In this document: one piece after another, positions 21,601 through 25,512 of the stretch | Numbering within the stretch: position 1 is the stretch's first letter | How the letters are laid out: each line of letters starts with the position of its first letter | Assembly (NCBI GenBank): GCA_036399175.1 | Contig: DASWNP010000016.1 | Coordinates: forward strand, 1 to 25,512 | DNA from: DASWNP01 sp036399175 | Lineage (GTDB): Bacteria > Acidobacteriota > Blastocatellia > Pyrinomonadales > Pyrinomonadaceae | Direction of reading: 5' to 3' | Length of the DNA: 25,512 nt | Position numbers and translations under genes: made by a program | The notes under the pieces: generated by a model | Told to the model about the DNA's origin: nothing | The model's input: only the letters and a program-made list of their open reading frames with translations | Databases searched by the model: none

Positions 21601-24430
21601 CGGCTGGTCGGGCGCGCTCCTGATGCGCGAGCTGTTCACGCTCTACGAAGCTGAACGAAGCGGAGCGCCGAAGCCGGAAGCGCCGCGCCGTCGCTTCCGC
21701 GCGTTTATCGAGTGGCTCAGAGGGCAGCGGGCGGGCGAGGCCGAAGCCTTCTGGCGCAGCAAGCTCGAAGATTTCGATTCGCCGACGCCGCTCGTCGTAG
21801 ACCGGCAGGGCACAGCCGCCGCCGCGACAGACGAAACCAACGAGCGCGAAGCGACCGAGCAGGGCGAGCGCGCTTTGCGACTCTCGCCGGAAGCGAGCGC
21901 GCGTTTGCAGTCATGCGCTCGCGCGCACAGGCTGACGCTCAACACGCTCTTGCAGGGAGCATGGGCGCTCCTGCTCAGTCGCTACAGCGGCGAGCAGACG
22001 GTGCTCTTCGGCGCGACGGTGGCGGGACGCCCGCCCGCGCTCGAAAGCGTCGATGAAATTGTCGGCCTCTTCATCAACACGCTGCCGGTTCGCGTGCGCG
22101 TGCGCGAAGAGCTGCCGGTCGTCGAATGGCTGAGGCAGTTGCAGGCCGAGCAAGCGGAGGCGCGACAGTACGAGCACAGCCCGCTCGCAGACGTGCAGCG
22201 ACTGAGCGGCGTCCCGCGCTCACAGGCGCTCTTTGAGAGCCTGCTCGTCTTTGAAAATTACCCGGTCGATTCCGCCGCTCTCTCTGCCGGCGCGAGCCTC
22301 AAGCTCTCGGACGTTCGCACCTTCGACCATACCAACTACCCGCTCACCATCATCGCCATGCCCGGCGAAGAACTATTTCTTCAGGCGCTCTACGACCGGC
22401 GGCGATTCGACGAACGAACCGTCGAGCGTCTGCTCGAACACCTCCGCACGCTTCTCGAAAGCTTCGCCGACGCGCCTCTTCAACCCGTCGCCTTCGCAGA
22501 GATGCTGAACGCGAGCGAGCGCCGAAAGCTTCTCCTCGAATGGAACGACACGCACCGCAGCGACTATCGGCTCGACATCTGCATGCACGAGCTTTTCGAG
22601 CAGCAGGTGCGGCGCACGCCCGACCGGGTTGCCATCGTCGATAAGCACGAAGAGGTGACGTATGCGGAGCTGAACCGGCGCGCGAACCAATTGGCGCATC
22701 ACCTGAGAAGTCTTGGAGTCGGGGCGGAGACGCGAGTCGGCGTATGCGTGGAGCGTTCGGCGCAGATGATGGCGGCTCTCTTCGCCGTGCAGAAGGCGGG
22801 CGGCGCATACGTCGGGCTCGACCCGGCCTATCCGCAGGAGCGCATCGCCTACATGCTCAAGGATTCCGGCGCGCGCGTGCTGCTCACGCAAAGCCACCTG
22901 CTCAATTCTCTGCCCGAGACGAGCGCGAGCATAGTCTGTCTCGACACGGACTGGCCGCGCATCGCCCTTGAGAGCGCAGACGACCCGCCGAGCGTTGCGA
23001 CGGCGCGAAACCTCGCCTACGTCATCTACACTTCCGGCTCGACCGGCAAACCGAAGGGCACTGGCATAGAGCATCGCAGCGCCGTCGTCTTCTCTCAGTG
23101 GGCGCGCGAGAGCTTCGACCCGAAAGTCTTCGAGGGCACGCTCGGCTTCAGCTCCATCTGCTTCGACCTCTCCATCTTCGAGCTGTTCGTGCCGCTTCAA
23201 TGGGGCGGCAAGGTCGTCGTCGTCAAAAGCATCCTGCAAATCTCTGAGCTTCCCGCCGCGCATCCCGTCACGCTCGTCAACACCGTCCCGTCCGCCGTCT
23301 CCGACCTGCTCGCGCTCGGCTATCTTCCCTCCACGGCGCACACCGTCAACCTCGCGGGCGAGGCGCTGCCGCGCCGAATCGTCGAGCAGCTTTACGAGAG
23401 AGAAACCGTCAGGCAGGTCTTCAACCTCTACGGCCCGACTGAGGATACGACCTACTCGACGTGGGATTTCGTCCGCCCTGACGCGGACGAAGCGCCGACC
23501 ATCGGACGACCCGTCAGCAACACACAGGTCTACCTGCTCGACCGTCGAGGGCGTCTCGTCCCCGAAGGCGTCCCCGGCGAGCTGTTCCTCGGCGGCATGG
23601 GGCTCGCGCGCGGCTATCTCAACCGGCCAGAGCTGACCGCCGAAAAGTTTATCCCCGACCCTTTCTCCCGAGAGCCCGGCGCGCGCATGTACAAAACGGG
23701 CGACCTCGCGCGTTATCTTCCGGACGGAAGGATTGATTATCTCGGTCGTATCGACCATCAGGTGAAAATCCTCGGCCATCGCATCGAGCTTGGAGAAATC
23801 GAAGCTGCCTTGAACGAGCACCCGTCGGTCAGGAACTCGGTGGTCGTGGCGCGCGAGGACGCGCCGGGCGACAAGCGACTTGTCGCTTACGTCGTCGCCG
23901 AAGAGGGACGCGCGCCGACGCACGGCGACCTCCGGCAGTTCCTCAAAGAGCGACTGCTGCAACAGATGTTACCTTCGGCTTTCGTCACGCTCGACGCGCT
24001 GCCTCTGACGCCGAACGGGAAGATTAATCGGGCGGCTCTGCCCGCGCCCGAGACCGCGCGCCCCGAAGTTGAGCAAACTTACGTCGCGCCGCGCGACGCG
24101 GTGGAAGAGGCGCTGGCCGCCGTCTGGCAGGAGCTTCTGGGACTGGAGCGCGTCGGCGTCTTTGACAACTTTTTCGAGCTTGGCGGCCATTCGCTTTTGG
24201 CGACGCGGCTGCTCTCCAGAGTGCGCGGCCTGTTTCGAGTGGAGCTGTCGCTTCAGGCGGTCTTCGAGTCGGCGACCGTCGCGGAGCTTGCGCAGACGCT
24301 CGTCGCATCGGAAGCGAAGCCGGGGCAGACGTTGAAGATTGCGCGCGTGCTCGGCAAGCTCAGAAATATCTCGGCGGAAGATTTGAAAGACGAGCTGGAA
24401 CGAAAGCGCAGAGAAAAAAGCATCGTATGA
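15632..24430 (+). CDS. Lipopeptide-initiating NRPS: FAAL-ACP-C-A(basic)-PCP-C-A(Ala)-PCP
   Basis: This 2932-aa protein starts a lipopeptide. Residues about 15-590 are a fatty acyl-AMP ligase (YTSGSTSTPKG from 179, WLPHFHDMGLI), which activates a fatty acid and loads the ACP (GVDS, Ser645). C1 (HGQQSLWFLQQ, 717) has the variant active site HHIAVDL (842-848) and would acylate the first amino acid. A1 (A3 at 1340, YGITEAA at 1484) reads D-V-E-D-V-S-S-I-D-K; the acidic Glu and Asp suggest a basic residue such as Dab, Orn or Lys. PCP1 has GGDS (Ser1746). C2 has YPLSPMQQGMLFHS (1852) and HHLLLDG (1985-1991), a different C lineage. A2 (A3 at 2466, YGPTED at 2600) reads D-L-F-N-N-A-L-T-Y-K, Ala. PCP2 has GGHS (Ser2854). 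A basic C-terminal helix follows (SAEDLKDELERKRREK). An in-frame stop 12 bases upstream makes this ATG the earliest; no Shine-Dalgarno is seen. There is no TE, so the chain continues into the gene at 24427. Confidence 0.95.
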   Translation: MTSYSAPSAESEIKCSSLVELLYLRAAAEPERTAYIFLAEGEREETSISYGELLRRAQAIAAHLQSLGAAGERALLIYTAGLDYVAAFYGCLLAGAIGVPAFPPRLNRNAERLEAMASDAAASFALTTSNLARRLSQATAQSPALARLRWLSTDAIPEELAAEWREPKLNGESLAYLQYTSGSTSTPKGVMITHANVLSNSAYIHRGFGHTPESIALTWLPHFHDMGLIDGIIQPLYGGFRAILMSPTSFLQRPARWLEAVMRRRVTHTGGPNFAYDLCVRRTSAELRATLDLSTWSVAYNGAEPVRYETLRRFAETFAPCGFRSSAFYPAYGLAEATLKVTGGRREEGASTCAVDAAALESNRVLETTGERVGSRVLVGSGRAEHETEVVVVNPETLELCSPEQVGEIWVRGAGVAAGYWNRPEETERVFHARLAGATDERRFLRTGDLGFIRRGELYVTGRLKDLIIIRGRNLYPQDIEAAIERCHAAMRAGGGAAFSVEAAGEERLIVVQELEHRREAASSAAILEAMREMLSAEFEVQPFALLLLKAGGVPKTSSGKVRRGECRARFLSGDFDALAEWRASLEATADEVNAEAALSGDEGVELSSAEAIEAWLRLRLASKLRLDSASVDASRPLARYGVDSLLAVELMHAVETHLGVVLTLTDFLSAPSLAALAQSINERRASATDDEVQAVQASSCEAAREGAEARIQALSHGQQSLWFLQQLAPESKAYHVAVALRIRSKVDAGALRRAFQVIVERHASLRSRFVASSEGIPARVVESRAELSFRASDARLWTEEILRERLRKEVAEPFELSSGEQLRVALFERAEAEHVLLVVAHHIAVDLWSLAVLIEELGALYSSETGETRAASLAPPAADYSAYVRRQQELLGGEEGSRLAEFWRGQLAGELPVLELPTDRPRPSVQTYDGASESLRLDARLTARLKQLGRAHDTTLYTLLLAAFDVLLYRYTGQEDLLVGSPTAGRPSARFSRTVGYFVNPVVHRARPAAELPFDEFLRRVRSNVLDAFAHQDYPFDLLVRELQAERDPARSPLFQVMFAFNKARLLDGEGLSALSLGEEGARMTLGGLALESYKLDARIAQFDLSLTIAETGDELLASLEYNTDLFDASTARRMLRHFRTLLESVAAHPAETLSRLQLLDESEREQLLEVWSTAPERTGALEEERAPVQIHTLFERQAAAAPGSTALVFEDEAVTYGELNERANRLAHHLKRAGVGADVPVGICLERCVEMVVALLAALKAGGAYVPLDPQYPHERLAFMLEDARAPVVVTDERAAHALPSTWARVIRLDADREAFARESAENPSDTSEADHLAYIIYTSGSTGRPKGVMVSRGSLAAANLGWREAYRLDAPPSLLQMASFSFDVFTEDVCRSLAHGGKLVLCSRDALLSPPSLYALMRREQVDFADFVPAILRTLVAHLEETGQRLDFMRAVVSGADALYVEDYRRLRRLCGAETRVVNSYGITEAAIDNTIYESSAELVFDSIVPIGRPFRGLRVYVLDAHMQPVPAGVAGELYLGGQWLARGYLNRPCLTAEKFIPDPFSREPGARLYRTGDRVRFLPDANIEFLGRQDYQLKIRGHRIEPGEIEAALAAHPQVRASVVVARSGSGREKKIVAYVVAADETQETGEALTPARLRAFLKERLSAHMLPSAFVFLDALPLTPNGKLERKLLPAPDLAAHESERGASSPPQTPTERALASIWSELLNLDRVGVHENFFELGGDSILSIQVVARAAHAGINLTPRQIFEHPTIAALASLHDANESERAAQADAIAAPRDESDETRVSTGTMSAETASSSLEAAPSTLALVRLDRRELDELVRAHGEVEDIYPLSPMQQGMLFHSLYTPETSIYTGQFSCTLVGNLNEAAFVAALEQLFERHEILRTTFVWEKLDEPLQIVRPPFSLPLERIDWRALDEHEKDTRWASHLAEERRRGFNLSSPPLIRMTLARTGNDLYRFAWTHHHLLLDGWSGALLMRELFTLYEAERSGAPKPEAPRRRFRAFIEWLRGQRAGEAEAFWRSKLEDFDSPTPLVVDRQGTAAAATDETNEREATEQGERALRLSPEASARLQSCARAHRLTLNTLLQGAWALLLSRYSGEQTVLFGATVAGRPPALESVDEIVGLFINTLPVRVRVREELPVVEWLRQLQAEQAEARQYEHSPLADVQRLSGVPRSQALFESLLVFENYPVDSAALSAGASLKLSDVRTFDHTNYPLTIIAMPGEELFLQALYDRRRFDERTVERLLEHLRTLLESFADAPLQPVAFAEMLNASERRKLLLEWNDTHRSDYRLDICMHELFEQQVRRTPDRVAIVDKHEEVTYAELNRRANQLAHHLRSLGVGAETRVGVCVERSAQMMAALFAVQKAGGAYVGLDPAYPQERIAYMLKDSGARVLLTQSHLLNSLPETSASIVCLDTDWPRIALESADDPPSVATARNLAYVIYTSGSTGKPKGTGIEHRSAVVFSQWARESFDPKVFEGTLGFSSICFDLSIFELFVPLQWGGKVVVVKSILQISELPAAHPVTLVNTVPSAVSDLLALGYLPSTAHTVNLAGEALPRRIVEQLYERETVRQVFNLYGPTEDTTYSTWDFVRPDADEAPTIGRPVSNTQVYLLDRRGRLVPEGVPGELFLGGMGLARGYLNRPELTAEKFIPDPFSREPGARMYKTGDLARYLPDGRIDYLGRIDHQVKILGHRIELGEIEAALNEHPSVRNSVVVAREDAPGDKRLVAYVVAEEGRAPTHGDLRQFLKERLLQQMLPSAFVTLDALPLTPNGKINRAALPAPETARPEVEQTYVAPRDAVEEALAAVWQELLGLERVGVFDNFFELGGHSLLATRLLSRVRGLFRVELSLQAVFESATVAELAQTLVASEAKPGQTLKIARVLGKLRNISAEDLKDELERKRREKSIV
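20291..20342 (+). repeat. 52-base identical tract, copy 1 (A6-A7 region, first A domain of the FAAL-NRPS)
   Basis: Identical to 23633-23684 and encodes LTAEKFIPDPFSREPGA in both A domains. Surrounding sequence is more diverged, suggesting a small gene-conversion patch. Confidence 0.85.
23633..23684 (+). repeat. 52-base identical tract, copy 2 (A6-A7 region, second A domain of the FAAL-NRPS)
   Basis: Partner of 20291-20342, in the same position of the A-domain fold. Confidence 0.85.
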
Positions 24431-25512
24431 AGGACATCAAAGACTACCCGAACGGCGCGCAGTTGGACGCCGACAAACTTGAGCTGCTCGAATACCTGCT
24501 CGAAGAAGAGGGCGTCGAAGCGGAGCCTGCGACGAAGGCGGCGGGCGCAATCAGGCGGCGCGAGGGGCGCGACGGGCGAGATGACTTAGACGCGGAGCTT
24601 CCGCTCTCGTTTGCGCAGCAGCGCCTCTGGTTCTTAGACCAGCTTCAACCCGGCTCGCCCGCCTACAACATGCCCGGCAGGATGCGTCTCTCCGGTCGGC
24701 TCGACGCGCGCGCGCTCGAAGAGAGCATCGACGAAGTCGTCCGCCGCCACGAGAGCCTTCGCACAACCTTCCAAGCGCGCGACGGGCGACCCGTCCAACG
24801 CATCTCGCCTCACGTTCGTCTCCAGCTTCCGCTCGCAGACCTGAGCACCCTCGGCGATGCCGAGAGGACGCGCGAGCTTGAGCGCCTTTCGATGGAAGTC
24901 TCGCAGCAACCCTTCAATCTCTCGGAAGGCGCGCTGCTTCGCGGCCTGCTCGTTAAGCTTTCGGATGAAGAGCACGTCCTTTTGCTCACCATGCACCACA
25001 TCGTCAGTGATGGCTGGTCAATCAGTATCTTCATCCGCGAAGTGGCAGTGCTTTACGAAGCCTTCTCTCAGGGCAAGGAGTCGCCACTGGAAGAGTTGCC
25101 GATACAGTATGCGGATTATGCGGTGTGGCAGAGAGAATGGCTGTGTGGCGAAGTGCTCGACGAACAGCTTGCTTACTGGCGCGAGCAGCTTGGCGGCGAG
25201 CTTCCCGTGCTGCAACTGCCGCTCGACAAGCCACGCCCGGCGGTGCAGAAATTTTCGGGTGCGGCGCTCTCGATAGAAATTCCTGAAAGCGTCCGCGCGA
25301 AGCTCGAAATTCTCAGCAGGCGCGAAGGCGCGACGCTCTACATGACTTTGCTCGCCGCCTTCCAAACCCTGCTGTCTCGCTACAGCCATCAAACAGACAT
25401 CCTCGTCGGCTCTCCCCTGGCAGGCCGCAACCGACAGGAGATAGAACAGCTCATCGGATTCTTCGTCAATACTCTGGTGATGCGGACAGACCTCGCGGGC
25501 AATCCGACTTTT
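24427..25512 (+). CDS. NRPS, 3'-partial: N-terminal docking segment and condensation domain
   Basis: The ATG at 24427 overlaps the previous stop (ATGA), so translation is probably coupled. The frame is open for 362 codons to the right edge. The first residues (MKDIKDYPNGAQLDADKLE) lead into an acidic helix (LLEYLLEEEGVEAEP), likely a docking segment for the basic tail of the preceding NRPS. A charged linker follows, then a condensation domain: LPLSFAQQRLWFLDQ (from base 24598), RRHESLRTTF, the active site HHIVSDG (190-196), then EGATLYMTLLAAFQ and IGFFVNTLVMRTDL. It ends at the window edge in the segment that in other C domains precedes FRELL. All motifs fit an LCL-type C domain that condenses the acyl-dipeptide with the next residue. 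The following A domain, and so the substrate, lies outside the window. Confidence 0.95.
   Translation, partial: MKDIKDYPNGAQLDADKLELLEYLLEEEGVEAEPATKAAGAIRRREGRDGRDDLDAELPLSFAQQRLWFLDQLQPGSPAYNMPGRMRLSGRLDARALEESIDEVVRRHESLRTTFQARDGRPVQRISPHVRLQLPLADLSTLGDAERTRELERLSMEVSQQPFNLSEGALLRGLLVKLSDEEHVLLLTMHHIVSDGWSISIFIREVAVLYEAFSQGKESPLEELPIQYADYAVWQREWLCGEVLDEQLAYWREQLGGELPVLQLPLDKPRPAVQKFSGAALSIEIPESVRAKLEILSRREGATLYMTLLAAFQTLLSRYSHQTDILVGSPLAGRNRQEIEQLIGFFVNTLVMRTDLAGNPTF

Noticed and set aside
22373..23962. Long minus-strand open frame (529 codons) inside the FAAL-NRPS
   Set aside because: It is the antisense shadow of a GC-rich A domain with strong codon bias. It shows no recognisable domain, and the + frame carries every NRPS motif.

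Overview
The window is about 25.5 kb of GC-rich DNA. Most of it is nonribosomal peptide synthetase (NRPS) genes on the + strand, interrupted near the middle by a block of genes on the - strand. GC content, NRPS domain style, a fatty acyl-AMP ligase (FAAL) loading module and purine-rich 'GGATGAAGGCGGAA' intergenic repeats suggest a soil Acidobacteriota bacterium, perhaps Blastocatellia. That placement rests on remembered style, not on a marker gene.

Left block (1-11391, +). The first gene enters from outside the window and encodes the rest of an adenylation (A) domain with an embedded N-methyltransferase, then a carrier protein (PCP). Its pocket reads as Val-like. The second gene (2774 aa) encodes C-A(Ser)-PCP-sulfotransferase-C-A(Ala)-PCP-thioesterase and ends an assembly line. 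The sulfotransferase sits directly behind the carrier that should hold Ser. It resembles the CurM-type enzymes that act on carrier-bound beta-hydroxyacyl groups. This is the most interesting item in the window, because it suggests on-line O-sulfonation of Ser or, more speculatively, sulfonate-assisted dehydration to dehydroalanine.

Middle block (11529-15133, -). In transcription order it holds a GAF-domain protein, a compact cytoplasmic subtilisin-like protease, an MFS_3/EntS-type exporter and, after a gap, a 65-aa protein of unknown function. Copies of a purine-rich inverted repeat flank the exporter gene and encode the extreme C-termini of the exporter and the protease. A strong hairpin separates the convergent NRPS and 65-aa genes. 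A 498-base region (15134-15631) separates the GAF gene from the divergent right-hand NRPS.

Right block (15632-25512, +). A 2932-aa protein has the order FAAL-ACP-C-A-PCP-C-A-PCP and so starts a lipopeptide. Its first A domain has an acidic pocket (basic amino acid predicted) and its second has the Ala-type pocket seen on the left. A fourth NRPS gene overlaps its stop codon (ATGA) and runs off the window. Only its docking segment and condensation domain are visible.

Taken together, the cluster probably makes an N-acylated, partly N-methylated lipopeptide containing a basic residue, Ala, Val-like and modified Ser residues, exported by the MFS pump. The starter gene lies downstream of the terminating gene, so the blocks are either one non-colinear pathway or two adjacent ones. 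This window cannot decide between these.
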